Assembly (NCBI GenBank): GCA_016936255.1
Contig: JAFGYE010000117.1
Coordinates: 23,442-87,441 of the forward strand
Source: Marinifilaceae bacterium
GTDB taxonomy: Bacteria; Bacteroidota; Bacteroidia; Bacteroidales; Marinifilaceae
Reading direction: 5' to 3'
Length of the DNA stretch: 64,000 nucleotides
The notes under the pieces are model-generated. The model worked only from the letters and a program-made list of their open reading frames with translations. It did not search any database and had not been told where the DNA came from. Each line of letters opens with the position of its first letter. Position 1 is the stretch's first letter. A program made the translations under genes and the position numbers. Positions 25,489 to 33,743 of this stretch are shown here, in pieces.

Positions 25489-26889
25489 CTATATATTTTG
25501 AGCCAATTCCATTGCTTTTCGCAAGGCAGCCAATTTATTACCTACTTCGTTTAACTCATTTTCCTCTTTCGATTTTTCAACCACTCCGGCACCAGCCTGA
25601 AAGTACAGCTGATTGTCCTTGCTTAAAAAGCTTCGAATCATGATTGCCTGATTTACTTCCCCGTTAAATCCCAATGAACCAATACAACCGCCGTAAAAAC
25701 CTCTTGCCGTTGGTTCGTATTCATCGATCAACTGCATAGCACGGTATTTAGGTGCTCCCGATAAGGTTCCTGCAGGAAATGTATCTCCCATCAATTGAAA
25801 CGGGTTGTAATCATCAGGAAGCTCGCCGGAAACCTTAGATACCAAATGAATTACGTGTGAAAAATACTGTACTTCACAAAAGGTTTCTACTTTGATATTT
25901 TGTGCATCACGACTTAAATCGTTTCTGGCCAAATCGACCAGCATCACGTGTTCAGCCTGTTCTTTTTCGTCCTTCAGAAGATCTTTAGCCAATTCAGCAT
26001 CTTTCACGGCATCACCTGTTCTTCTAAATGTTCCTGCAATTGGGTGAATGTATGCCTTCTTATTTTTAATTTCAATCTGTGCTTCAGGCGATGATCCCAT
26101 GATCCGGAACGATCCGTAATCGAAATAAAACAAGTAAGGCGATGGATTAACTGATCGCAAAGCACGGTACAAATTAAAATCATCACCTTTGTAAGCTTGT
26201 GAAAACTGACGGGAAAGAACAATCTGAAAAACATCACCTCTTTTGCAGTGCTTCTTACCCAAAGTCACCATTTTTTTATAGGTTTCATCGTCCATATTCG
26301 ATTGCTCCTCACCTTCCAGCGAAAAAGTAAAAGCCGGCAGGTTTCTATTTCTCAACAAATCAGAAACTTCACGTATTCTGGACTCATCCCCATTTTTCAC
26401 CAATTCAATAATCTTCAAAGTATTGTTGAAATGATTTACTTCGATGATGAACCGGTAAAGAGAATAGCACATTTGCGGAATCCCCGACTGTTTTTTCTCC
26501 AGATTAAAATCCAAGTCCTCGAAATAAGGAACTGCATCGTATGTTGTGTAACCAAAAAGTGCATTTGCCTTGGGTACATTTTCCTTTCCTTCCAGATCAA
26601 ATTGATTCACAAAGTCCTTCAACTTACCTGAAACAAAGCGTTTCCCCTTGCCTACAGCATCACAAATTTCTTTTTTGCCTTCTATTTCTTCAATCAGCTG
26701 CCCATCTTTTAAAGTGATGCTTGCAATTGGCTCCAAGGCAATAAAAGAGCTTGCATTTTCAGGACTGTGGTAATCCGAACTTTCCAATAATATTGCACCC
26801 GGAAACCGATCTCTCAATTTCAGATACATACTCACCGGAGTAATTACATCGGCAAGTAATTCTTTTTTTAGGTATTTAAACTTTATCAT
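25489..26889 (-). CDS. trpE: anthranilate synthase component I
   Basis: 466 aa chorismate-utilising enzyme. The N-terminal feedback region contains the tryptophan-binding LLESSDYH motif. The catalytic domain shows GSSPEAQIEI, HPIAGTFRRTGD, LVDLARNDLSRD and FPAGTLSGAPKYRAMQLIDEYE. It is the first structural gene of the operon, preceded by the attenuator at 26914-26951 and the Trp-rich leader peptide. Confidence 0.97.
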   Translation of the reverse strand: MIKFKYLKKELLADVITPVSMYLKLRDRFPGAILLESSDYHSPENASSFIALEPIASITLKDGQLIEEIEGKKEICDAVGKGKRFVSGKLKDFVNQFDLEGKENVPKANALFGYTTYDAVPYFEDLDFNLEKKQSGIPQMCYSLYRFIIEVNHFNNTLKIIELVKNGDESRIREVSDLLRNRNLPAFTFSLEGEEQSNMDDETYKKMVTLGKKHCKRGDVFQIVLSRQFSQAYKGDDFNLYRALRSVNPSPYLFYFDYGSFRIMGSSPEAQIEIKNKKAYIHPIAGTFRRTGDAVKDAELAKDLLKDEKEQAEHVMLVDLARNDLSRDAQNIKVETFCEVQYFSHVIHLVSKVSGELPDDYNPFQLMGDTFPAGTLSGAPKYRAMQLIDEYEPTARGFYGGCIGSLGFNGEVNQAIMIRSFLSKDNQLYFQAGAGVVEKSKEENELNEVGNKLAALRKAMELAQNI

Positions 26890-26913
26890 TTGGCTGCTGG
26901 TTAAATTCGATTC

Positions 26914-26955
26914 AAAAAAAAAACGGCCTACTGAGTATCAGTAGGCCGTTTGCTA
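26914..26955 (-). terminator. trp operon attenuator (intrinsic terminator)
   Basis: 14-bp perfect stem AAACGGCCTACTGA/TCAGTAGGCCGTTT (26921-26934 with 26938-26951), 3-base loop, followed on the minus strand by a run of T. It lies between the trpL stop (27001) and the trpE start (26889), the position of a transcription attenuator. I could not find an equally perfect antiterminator partner by eye. Confidence 0.92.
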
Positions 26956-27000
26956 TGTTCTTAATATATTTTTAGGAACTAAATTTTGCACATACGGAGG

Positions 27001-27069
27001 TCACCTCTGCTCTGGTTTTGAGAGTTTGTAATTGTGCCACCACCAATATTTGCTATTCATTCCAATCAT
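27001..27069 (-). CDS. trpL: trp leader peptide (three consecutive Trp codons)
   Basis: 22 codons read on the minus strand from ATG at 27069 to TGA at 27001-27003; the central residues are NSKYWWWHNYK. Three TGG codons in a row, upstream of a strong terminator and of trpE, are the signature of ribosome-mediated attenuation: when charged Trp-tRNA is scarce the ribosome stalls here. The stop codon sits in a small GAGG-TGA-CCTC hairpin. Confidence 0.92.
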   Translation of the reverse strand: MIGMNSKYWWWHNYKLSKPEQR

Positions 27070-27089
27070 GTTTCTTTTTTTTCTTCCTA

Positions 27090-27122
27090 CAAATCTAATT
27101 AATAATTTATTCAAATTCCAAA
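27090..27122 (-). promoter_or_regulatory. Bacteroidota-type promoter of the trp operon
   Basis: Read on the minus strand: TTTG (27122-27119), 21 bases, TAGATTTG (27097-27090). This matches the Bacteroidota consensus TTTG-N19-23-TAnnTTTG and lies about 20 bases before the trpL start. The same -7 box occurs for the divergent aromatic operon. Confidence 0.75.
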
Positions 27123-27427
27123 TCTTAATTCACAAATTATCCAACACTCAAGAAAAATAAGTAAAACTTTTCCTTTAAAACAAAGACTTACAGCTACTAT
27201 TATTTTTTTTAATTTAAATCACGCAAGTCCAATCCCAACACTATAATCATTCAACACCACCCCAATTCATAATAGGGTACTGCATATAAAAAGCTCAAAT
27301 TATCTTACATACCCCCTATTTTACACCAACAAATAAAATTATACTATTTTCTAATTATTTATCAAAAAAGCTCAAACTACCTGATTTTACTAGACCTCCA
27401 ACTAAACGCACCAGAACAATTCAAACG
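27123..27427. other. spacer between divergent trp and aromatic promoters
   Basis: About 300 AT-rich bases without a convincing frame, hairpin or operator-like palindrome. Confidence 0.5.
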
Positions 27428-27460
27428 TTAGCAATTTATTAATTCTAAAAAATAGATTTG
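27428..27460 (+). promoter_or_regulatory. promoter of the Phe/Tyr aromatic operon
   Basis: TAGATTTG at 27453-27460 is identical to the -7 box of the trp promoter; TTAG at 27428-27431, 21 bases upstream, is a near match to the -33 TTTG. Transcription would begin near 27467, upstream of both leader peptides. Confidence 0.65.
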
Positions 27461-27499
27461 CAGGATAAGAAATAATTCATACATTTGGTGCAGACAATA

Positions 27500-27580
27500 A
27501 TGAAACAGTTGATTATTACTATGAAAACATTCAGTACTTACTTTTATTATTTTTGGTATTTCTGTTATCCACAACGATAA
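27500..27580 (+). CDS. aromatic-operon leader peptide 1
   Basis: Two in-frame starts (27500 and 27521). The distal part reads STYFYYFWYFCYPQR then TAA at 27578-27580: ten of these fifteen residues are Phe, Tyr or Trp. The stop is followed immediately by GGGCAAGA, one half of an antiterminator, then by an intrinsic terminator. This is the layout of a pheA-type leader peptide that senses aromatic aminoacyl-tRNA. Confidence 0.9.
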   Translation: MKQLIITMKTFSTYFYYFWYFCYPQR

Positions 27581-27633
27581 GGGCAAGAATTGATATGTAA
27601 CAACTCGAAAAGATACATTTAAAGGTCTTGCCC
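27581..27633 (+). promoter_or_regulatory. antiterminator of attenuator 1
   Basis: GGGCAAGA (27581-27588) is perfectly complementary to TCTTGCCC (27626-27633). The latter includes the end of the left arm of terminator 1, so the two structures exclude each other. A ribosome at the leader stop would cover 27581-27588 and favour termination; a ribosome stalled at Phe/Tyr codons would leave it free. Confidence 0.85.
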
Positions 27634-27651
27634 AACAGGTAAGACCTTTTT
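27621..27651 (+). terminator. attenuator terminator 1
   Basis: Stem AAAGGTCTT/AAGACCTTT (27621-27629 with 27641-27649), 11-base loop, followed by T residues to 27651. It lies between leader peptides 1 and 2. Confidence 0.85.
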
Positions 27652-27666
27652 CATATTAAAATTACA

Positions 27667-27759
27667 ATGACAGATTCAGGATTGGCATTTCGATATTATT
27701 ATTTTTATTTCTGGTACAACAACGACCGGGCGGGATGCCTTATACCTAATTCTAAATAA
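27667..27759 (+). CDS. aromatic-operon leader peptide 2
   Basis: 30 codons from ATG 27667 to TAA 27757-27759. Residues 8-19 read FRYYYFYFWYNN, again a dense Phe/Tyr/Trp run, followed by a non-aromatic tail in which the antiterminator sequence is embedded. The shared Y-Y-F-[YF]-x-W-Y pattern with leader 1 suggests an ancient tandem duplication of the whole attenuator. Confidence 0.88.
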   Translation: MTDSGLAFRYYYFYFWYNNDRAGCLIPNSK

Positions 27760-27782
27760 AAAGTATAACAAAAATCCTGTTC
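27728..27782 (+). promoter_or_regulatory. antiterminator of attenuator 2
   Basis: GGGCGGGAT (27728-27736) can pair with ATCCTGTTC (27774-27782), counting G-U pairs, and so sequesters the left arm of terminator 2. It lies inside the end of leader 2, where translation would disrupt it. Confidence 0.6.
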
Positions 27783-27806
27783 CAAACGAGCAGGATTTTT
27801 TTTTTT
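27771..27806 (+). terminator. attenuator terminator 2
   Basis: Stem AAAATCCTG/CAGGATTTT (27771-27779 with 27791-27799), 11-base loop, then a T-run of about eleven. It lies 33 bases before the aminotransferase start. Confidence 0.9.
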
Positions 27807-27838
27807 GAAACAGAACCAAAATTTTAACCACTAGAATA

Positions 27839-28993
27839 ATGATTCAACCAGCAAACAGAACCCAAGGAGTTAAAGAGTACTATTTCTCTGTAAAACTGAA
27901 AGAAATAGCGAAACTAAACGAAGGTGAAGTAAAAGTTCTAAATCTGGGAATTGGTGATCCGGACATGTCTCCCTCTGAAGATACCTGGGGAATGCTTAAA
28001 GATGCCTGTGAACATCCAAAAAGCCACGGTTACCAATCGTACCAGGGAATTCCTGCCTTACGGGAAGGATTTTCGAAATGGTACAAAACCTTTTTCGATG
28101 TAGATTTAAATCCGGCTAACGAGATATTGCCCTTAATGGGATCGAAAGAAGGAATCATGATTACTTCACTGGCTTATTTGAATGAAGGCGACGAAGTTTT
28201 AATTCCAAATCCGTCCTATCCTACTTACACATCGGTAACCAACCTGCTGGGCGGAAAAATTGTTTCTTATCCATTGGTTGAAGAGAATAATTATCATCCT
28301 GATTTCGATGCTCTTGAAAAAAGAGATTTAAGCAAGGTGAAGATCATGTGGATCAACTATCCTCATATGCCAACCGGAGCAAGGGCAAGCAAAGAATTAC
28401 TCGAAAAAGTGGTTGCTTTTGGCAGAAAACACAAAATATTGATTGTTAATGACAATCCTTACAGCTTTATTCTTAACGATTCTCCGATGAGTATTATGAG
28501 CATTGAAGGAGCAAAAGATTGCTGCATCGAGTTAAACTCTCTAAGTAAGTCGCACAATATGCCGGGCTGGAGAGTTGGAATGATTTGCGGAAAAGCGGAA
28601 ATGCTGGAACCTGTATTGAAAGTAAAAACCAATATGGATTCCGGGATGTTTTATCCGGTTCAGCAAGCTGCTGTTAAAGCCTTGGCTCAGGATCAAAGCT
28701 GGTACGACTCCATAAATAAAGTATACAAAACCAGACGGGATTTGGTTTTTAAGCTGATGAATCTGATTGAGTGTTCTCCTAGAGAAGATCAGGGCGGAAT
28801 GTTTGTTTGGGCTGCAATTCCTGAAAAATACAAGGATGGCTACGAACTAAGTGATAAAGTGCTTAAGGAATCAAAAGTATTTATCACTCCTGGTGGAATT
28901 TTTGGAGATCAGGGAAATAAATACATTCGTATTTCATTGTGCAGCAATGAGGCAGTAATTGAAGAAGCCATTAATAGAATTAAAGAAAATTAG
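27839..28993 (+). CDS. PLP-dependent aminotransferase (class I/II), aromatic operon
   Basis: 384 aa fold-type I aminotransferase. The PLP lysine is Lys237 in SLSKSHNMPGWRVG; NPSYPTY and the Arg of YIRISLCSNE are also present. Its place as first gene of an operon with prephenate dehydrogenase and DAHP synthase, behind Phe/Tyr-sensing leaders, points to transamination of phenylpyruvate and hydroxyphenylpyruvate (or prephenate). Sequence alone would also allow an aspartate or LL-DAP type enzyme. The stop is 19 bases before the tyrA start. Confidence 0.9.
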   Translation: MIQPANRTQGVKEYYFSVKLKEIAKLNEGEVKVLNLGIGDPDMSPSEDTWGMLKDACEHPKSHGYQSYQGIPALREGFSKWYKTFFDVDLNPANEILPLMGSKEGIMITSLAYLNEGDEVLIPNPSYPTYTSVTNLLGGKIVSYPLVEENNYHPDFDALEKRDLSKVKIMWINYPHMPTGARASKELLEKVVAFGRKHKILIVNDNPYSFILNDSPMSIMSIEGAKDCCIELNSLSKSHNMPGWRVGMICGKAEMLEPVLKVKTNMDSGMFYPVQQAAVKALAQDQSWYDSINKVYKTRRDLVFKLMNLIECSPREDQGGMFVWAAIPEKYKDGYELSDKVLKESKVFITPGGIFGDQGNKYIRISLCSNEAVIEEAINRIKEN

Positions 28994-29012
28994 AACCGAA
29001 AAATTCGAAGCA

Positions 29013-29912
29013 ATGATACTATCAGTAATAGGATTGGGATTAATTGGAGGATCGATAGCTCTTGATTTGAAAAAAAGAGATTTTGTCAGCAAAGTGATTG
29101 GAGTTGATAACAACACTCTTAATGCTCACGCGGCTAAAAAATTAGGCCTCGTTGATGAAATTCAGGATTTAAAAAGTGCAGTACAATCATCAGATCTGGT
29201 TGTTTTAGCGATTCCTGTTGATGCTTGCTTACGAGCATTACCAAACATTATGAATCTAATAGATCATCAGATTGTTACCGATTTAGGATCAACAAAAGAA
29301 CAGTTGATAGAGTCGGTTGCAAATCATCCGAAAAGAAATCAGTTTGTACCTGCTCACCCTATGGCGGGAACTGAATTCTCAGGACCACAGGCAGCACATT
29401 CTGGTTTATTCGATGGAAAATGTTCCATTATTTGTAATCCGGAAGATTCAGATAAAAAAGCAGTAAAGCTGATCACAGAAATGTTCCATTGCCTAAGAAT
29501 GAGGTGTGTATTTATGGATGCTGAAGTGCATGACAGACAAACGGCTTACGTTTCTCATTTATCACACATTAGTGCTTTCGCTTTATCGTTAACGGTGTTG
29601 CACAAAGAAAAAGCCGACAAACACATTTTTGAACTGGCGAGTGGTGGATTTGATTCTACTGTTCGATTGGCAAAGAGTTCGGCCGAAATGTGGACACCAA
29701 TTTTTCAACAGAACAAGAAAAACATTGGAAAAGTGCTTCAAAAATACATTAACACACTTCAGCAATTTAAAGACTTAATTGAAGAAGATGATTTGACAGG
29801 GGTTAATGATTTAATATTTGAGGCAAACGACATTAGAAGAGTTCTTGATCAAAAAGAAAAAAACGAGAAGGAAACAATCGAGAAGACTGAGAAAATTAAG
29901 AACAGAGCTTAA
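29013..29912 (+). CDS. tyrA: prephenate dehydrogenase
   Basis: 299 aa from ATG at 29013; the frame extends further upstream into the aminotransferase, but the Rossmann start MILSVIGLGLIGGS argues for this codon. NAD(P) loop GLGLIGG, TDLGSTK, the HPMAGTEFSGP motif and HDRQTAYVSHLSH are typical TyrA features. It makes 4-hydroxyphenylpyruvate for tyrosine. No ACT domain is visible; the C-terminal ~30 residues are a Lys/Glu-rich tail. Confidence 0.94.
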   Translation: MILSVIGLGLIGGSIALDLKKRDFVSKVIGVDNNTLNAHAAKKLGLVDEIQDLKSAVQSSDLVVLAIPVDACLRALPNIMNLIDHQIVTDLGSTKEQLIESVANHPKRNQFVPAHPMAGTEFSGPQAAHSGLFDGKCSIICNPEDSDKKAVKLITEMFHCLRMRCVFMDAEVHDRQTAYVSHLSHISAFALSLTVLHKEKADKHIFELASGGFDSTVRLAKSSAEMWTPIFQQNKKNIGKVLQKYINTLQQFKDLIEEDDLTGVNDLIFEANDIRRVLDQKEKNEKETIEKTEKIKNRA

Positions 29913-29971
29913 AATTTTAAGTGGAAAAGAATAAGCCAAAAGAATCAAGGAAAAACACAAGAAAATAGAAA

Positions 29972-29999
29972 TATACTCTGAAGTTAATTTCAGAGTATA
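29972..29999. other. intra-operon hairpin
   Basis: Perfect 11-bp stem TATACTCTGAA/TTCAGAGTATA with a 6-base loop in the 152-base gap between tyrA and the DAHP synthase gene, without a T-run. It may be an RNA processing or stability element rather than a terminator. Confidence 0.5.
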
Positions 30000-30064
30000 A
30001 TTGACCAAAGAAAAAGAAACCATATTTTTAATCACTCAGAAAAGAGTAAAAAAAACAGTATACA

Positions 30065-31150
30065 ATGAAGAATTTGGAAATTAAGGATCTAAGTAGCTGG
30101 CCGGTTGACGTTAGTACCCGCCCAATGGTTATTGCAGGACCTTGCAGTGCAGAGACCGAGGAACAAGTGATGGATGCAGCAAGAGGAATTAAAGCTGCAG
30201 GTATTCCAATTTTCCGCGCAGGAATCTGGAAACCACGTACCCGTCCAAACAGCTTTGAAGGAATTGGCGCAAAAGGATTGATCTGGCTGCAAAAAGTAAA
30301 AGAAGAATTCGGATTGATTACAGCTACAGAAGTAGCCAACGCCCGTCACGTTGAATTGGCTTTGGGTGCAGGGGTTGACATTTTATGGATTGGCGCAAGA
30401 ACCACAGTTAATCCATTTGCTGTTCAGGAAATTGCTGATGCATTGCGCGGTCATGATATTCCTGTTTTGGTGAAAAATCCAATTAATCCTGATTTGGAGC
30501 TTTGGATGGGTGCAATTGAGAGACTGCATGCTGTTGGATTAACCAGATTAGCTGCGATTCACCGTGGATTTTCAACTTACCAAAAATTGAAATACAGAAA
30601 TGATCCTCAATGGCAAATTCCTATCGAATTGAAAAGAAGAATGCCGCAACTCCCTATCTTTTGCGACCCTAGTCACATTACAGGAGATCGTGACCTACTT
30701 GAAGAAATCGCTCAAAAATCGATGGATTTGAACTACGAGGGATTAATAATTGAATCGCATTGCAAACCCGAAGAAGCATGGAGTGATGCCAAGCAGCAAT
30801 TAACCCCTGTCGCTCTTCAGGAACTTTTAGCTAACTTGGTACTTCGTGATCCTGAGGCACCAAATGAATTGGTTGACAATACTCTTGGCGAATTAAGACA
30901 TTTAATTGATGATTTCGATCAGAAATTACTGGAGTTATTAGAGAACCGCATGCAGGTAGCCAAAACAATTGGTCACTACAAGAAAGAAAACAACATCACC
31001 GTTTTGCAAAACAAACGTTGGGGAAGTATTCTGGAAAAAAGCATGGAAAATGGTAAGAAAAAAGGCTTTAGCGAACAATTCATTAACAGCTTATTCAAAG
31101 CGATCCATCAGGAATCGATCAACCAACAGGAAGAAATAATGAACTCGTAA
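30065..31150 (+). CDS. bifunctional DAHP synthase / chorismate mutase
   Basis: 361 aa. Residues 1-~260 are a KDO8P-synthase-like (type I-beta) DAHP synthase: VIAGPCSAET, FRAGIWKPRTRP, IGARTTVNPF, VKNPINPD and the metal-binding IFCDPSHITGDR. Residues ~270-361 are an AroQ-type chorismate mutase helix bundle (LRHLIDDFDQKLLELLENRM, then AKTIGHYKKE). It therefore catalyses the first step of the shikimate pathway and the chorismate-to-prephenate branch. In this class the mutase domain often serves as the feedback sensor for prephenate. Confidence 0.95.
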   Translation: MKNLEIKDLSSWPVDVSTRPMVIAGPCSAETEEQVMDAARGIKAAGIPIFRAGIWKPRTRPNSFEGIGAKGLIWLQKVKEEFGLITATEVANARHVELALGAGVDILWIGARTTVNPFAVQEIADALRGHDIPVLVKNPINPDLELWMGAIERLHAVGLTRLAAIHRGFSTYQKLKYRNDPQWQIPIELKRRMPQLPIFCDPSHITGDRDLLEEIAQKSMDLNYEGLIIESHCKPEEAWSDAKQQLTPVALQELLANLVLRDPEAPNELVDNTLGELRHLIDDFDQKLLELLENRMQVAKTIGHYKKENNITVLQNKRWGSILEKSMENGKKKGFSEQFINSLFKAIHQESINQQEEIMNS

Positions 31151-31167
31151 CAAGAGACAATAAGATT

Positions 31168-31228
31168 TTAGATATGAGAAGTGAGATTTTTTCTTTCTCA
31201 TATCTATTATCTCATTTCTCACATCTCT
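31168..31228. repeat. TGAGA-type inverted repeat
   Basis: ATATGAGAAGTGAGA on the left and TCTCATTTCTCACATCTC on the right form an imperfect foldback in the gap before aroB, of the same family as 21067-21106 and 24883-24914. Confidence 0.55.
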
Positions 31229-31236
31229 TTTGACAA

Positions 31237-32271
31237 ATGAAGACCATACACATCGAAAAGCAAAACAGCAGTATTTTTGTAGGAGAATCTTATCTAAATA
31301 TTAAGAACTACCTGCCGGAGAAAAAATGCTTTCTAATTTGCGATGAGAACATTTACCGGCACTACTCCGAATTCATCAATCAATTCGATTATATCGTAAT
31401 GGGTTGTGGCGAAGGAAACAAAAACTGGCAAACTGTTGAAAAGATCATTGATCAGCTACTTGAAAGAGGTGCTGACAGAAATAGTTTTCTGTTGGGAATG
31501 GGCGGTGGTTTGGTTTCTGATGTTACAGGTTTTGTGGCTTCTATTTTTATGCGGGGGCTTGAATTTGGTTTCATCAGTACATCCCTGCTGTCTCAGGTTG
31601 ATGCCAGTGTTGGCGGAAAAAACGGAATCAATTTTGGCAAACTGAAGAACATGATTGGCATTTTCAATCCTCCAAAGTTTGTGATTTGCGATCCGGTATT
31701 GCTTAAAACCTTACCCAAACGTGAAGTAAGAAGTGGATTTGGTGAAGTAATTAAGCATGCTTTTATTAAAGATGAAGACCTTTATAACTTCCTGAATGAT
31801 AACTGTGAGGCACTTCTGAACTTAGATCCGAATTTGATGGAAAATTTGGTTTACCGGGCAGTTTCAATTAAGACTGAGGTTGTTGAAGGTGATCCTTTTG
31901 AAAAAGGCGAACGCAAAAAGTTGAATTTCGGTCACACCATTGGTCATGCTATTGAGAATAATTCAGATTTAACTCATGGCGAAGCGGTATCGGTTGGTAT
32001 GAATTTAGCCTGCCAATTGTCTCAGGAATTGTGTGAACTAAGCGATGTTGATGCGAAAAGAGCCAATGACTTATTGCGAAAATTTGAATTGCCTCTGGAT
32101 CATGACGTTTCCGCAGATATGATTAATCAATATCTGATCAAGGACAAAAAGAAAAACCGATCGGCCATTGATTTTATTCTACTCAAAAAAATAGGAGAAG
32201 CCACAATTGTCACCCTTCCTATTGAAGAACTTAAAACCAAGGTGATTGCACTTTGTGCCAATCCTAATTAA
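31237..32271 (+). CDS. aroB: 3-dehydroquinate synthase
   Basis: 344 aa. NAD-binding GMGGGLVSDVTGFVAS, STSLLSQVDASVGGKNGIN, FGEVIKHAFI and the zinc-ligand motifs NFGHTIGHAIE and HGEAVSVGM are all present. It converts DAHP to 3-dehydroquinate. The length is typical. The stop is 20 bases before aroA. Confidence 0.97.
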   Translation: MKTIHIEKQNSSIFVGESYLNIKNYLPEKKCFLICDENIYRHYSEFINQFDYIVMGCGEGNKNWQTVEKIIDQLLERGADRNSFLLGMGGGLVSDVTGFVASIFMRGLEFGFISTSLLSQVDASVGGKNGINFGKLKNMIGIFNPPKFVICDPVLLKTLPKREVRSGFGEVIKHAFIKDEDLYNFLNDNCEALLNLDPNLMENLVYRAVSIKTEVVEGDPFEKGERKKLNFGHTIGHAIENNSDLTHGEAVSVGMNLACQLSQELCELSDVDAKRANDLLRKFELPLDHDVSADMINQYLIKDKKKNRSAIDFILLKKIGEATIVTLPIEELKTKVIALCANPN

Positions 32272-32291
32272 CCACATTAATACCCAAAATT

Positions 32292-33569
32292 ATGAGAGTT
32301 CGAATTCAATCCTCAACCATTAAAGGAAGGCTAACGCCTCCTTCCTCGAAAAGCATGATGCAAAGAGCTTTAGCCGCTGCAATGTTGGCGAACGGAAACT
32401 CTGTAATTCACAATCCCTGCAAATGTGAAGATGCTGATGCAGCAACAGATATCATTCAGCGGATGGGTTCGGTAGTCACCAAAAAGGAAAATTCGGTAGA
32501 AATCACTTCCAAAGTAAGCGAAGCTCCCAAAAGCATTCATGTTGGAGAATCCGGACTTTCGTTACGAATGTTCTCTCCCATTGTTGCACTGAAGCCGGAA
32601 GAAATGGAAATTACGGGAACAGGCAGCATCCTAAAAAGACCCGTTCATAATATTATAGAAGGATTGGAAAATTTGGGTATTGAATGTGAAAATCCCGGCA
32701 AGGGATTCTTGCCCATCCGAATAAAAGGCGGCTACAAAAGTAACTTTGCGAAAATTGACGGATCGCTTGGATCTCAATTCCTCACGGGTCTTTTAATGGC
32801 TCTGCCCTTGCGAAAAGAAGATACAACACTGAAAGTGAAAGATCTAAAAAGCATTCCTTATATCAATATGACTCTCGATTTAATAAAGCATTTTGGTATT
32901 GAAATAGAACATGAGAATTACGAGAACTTTCAAATAAAAGGAAATCAAATTTATCAACCAACAGAATACACAATTGAAGCCGATTGGAGTTCTGCTGCTC
33001 CTCTTTTAGTTGCCGGAGCGTTGAAAGGAATTGTAACACTGGAACACATGAATCCGGATTCTTATCAGGCCGATAAGGCAATTTTGGATGCCTTGCAAAA
33101 ATGCGGCGCTTCCATTGCATGGGAAGGAAACAATTTAACGGTTGAGAAAAAAGCTTTAAATGCCTTTGATTTTGATGCCACACATAGTCCTGATCTTTTC
33201 CCTCCTTTGGTGGCTTTGGCCTGTCACTGTGAGGGAGAAAGCAGAATTAAGGGAGTTCACCGATTAGAGTACAAAGAAAGTAATCGTGGCTTAGTGCTGA
33301 AGAAAGAATTTTTAAAGCTTGGAGTCCCGATTCGCATCGAAGGTGATGAAATGATCATTCCTGGTGGCAGAGTAAAAGGAGGACTGGCAAAAAGTAATAA
33401 TGATCACCGTATTGCAATGGCTCTGGCCGTAACAGCATTGGCATCACCAAGTCCGATTGAAATAGGTCAGCATGAGTGTGTTGCCAAATCATATCCTGAA
33501 TTCTTTACGGATTTACGAAAAATTGGTGGCGGCGTAGCGCAGTTTTATTTCGATAGTCAGTTTGTATAA
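32292..33569 (+). CDS. aroA: 3-phosphoshikimate 1-carboxyvinyltransferase (EPSP synthase)
   Basis: 425 aa. Substrate loop PPSSKSMMQRALAAA, the ESGLSLRMFSPI motif, the GSLGSQFLTGLL motif and the C-terminal NNDHRIAMALAV are intact. It transfers enolpyruvate from PEP to shikimate-3-phosphate. It lies in the same direction and spacing as aroB, hence co-transcribed. Confidence 0.97.
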   Translation: MRVRIQSSTIKGRLTPPSSKSMMQRALAAAMLANGNSVIHNPCKCEDADAATDIIQRMGSVVTKKENSVEITSKVSEAPKSIHVGESGLSLRMFSPIVALKPEEMEITGTGSILKRPVHNIIEGLENLGIECENPGKGFLPIRIKGGYKSNFAKIDGSLGSQFLTGLLMALPLRKEDTTLKVKDLKSIPYINMTLDLIKHFGIEIEHENYENFQIKGNQIYQPTEYTIEADWSSAAPLLVAGALKGIVTLEHMNPDSYQADKAILDALQKCGASIAWEGNNLTVEKKALNAFDFDATHSPDLFPPLVALACHCEGESRIKGVHRLEYKESNRGLVLKKEFLKLGVPIRIEGDEMIIPGGRVKGGLAKSNNDHRIAMALAVTALASPSPIEIGQHECVAKSYPEFFTDLRKIGGGVAQFYFDSQFV

Positions 33570-33623
33570 AACAAAGATAGGGTGTCCGAAAAGTAAAGTT
33601 GAGTTGAAAACATCATATTGAGC

Positions 33624-33696
33624 AATCCCGATGGCTATCGGGACGAAACATCTGCTATTCAAACACAAAGATTCTTCGACAAGCTCAGAATGACAA
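33624..33696. repeat. dispersed repeat with TCCCGAT...ATCGGGA palindrome
   Basis: TCCCGATGGCTATCGGGA (33626-33643), followed by sequence ending TTCTTCGACAAGCTCAGAATGACA, is a dispersed intergenic repeat type I know from many Bacteroidota. It makes the reading frame of the next gene look 42 codons longer than it is. Confidence 0.7.
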
Positions 33697-33743
33697 TCAA
33701 TTCAAACTTTTCATCCCCCTTATTCTTACTTAACAGTAAAAAA

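Noticed and set aside
33618..33743. N-terminal extension of the DUF523 gene
   Set aside because: The extra 42 codons are a dispersed intergenic repeat; the family start begins at 33744.
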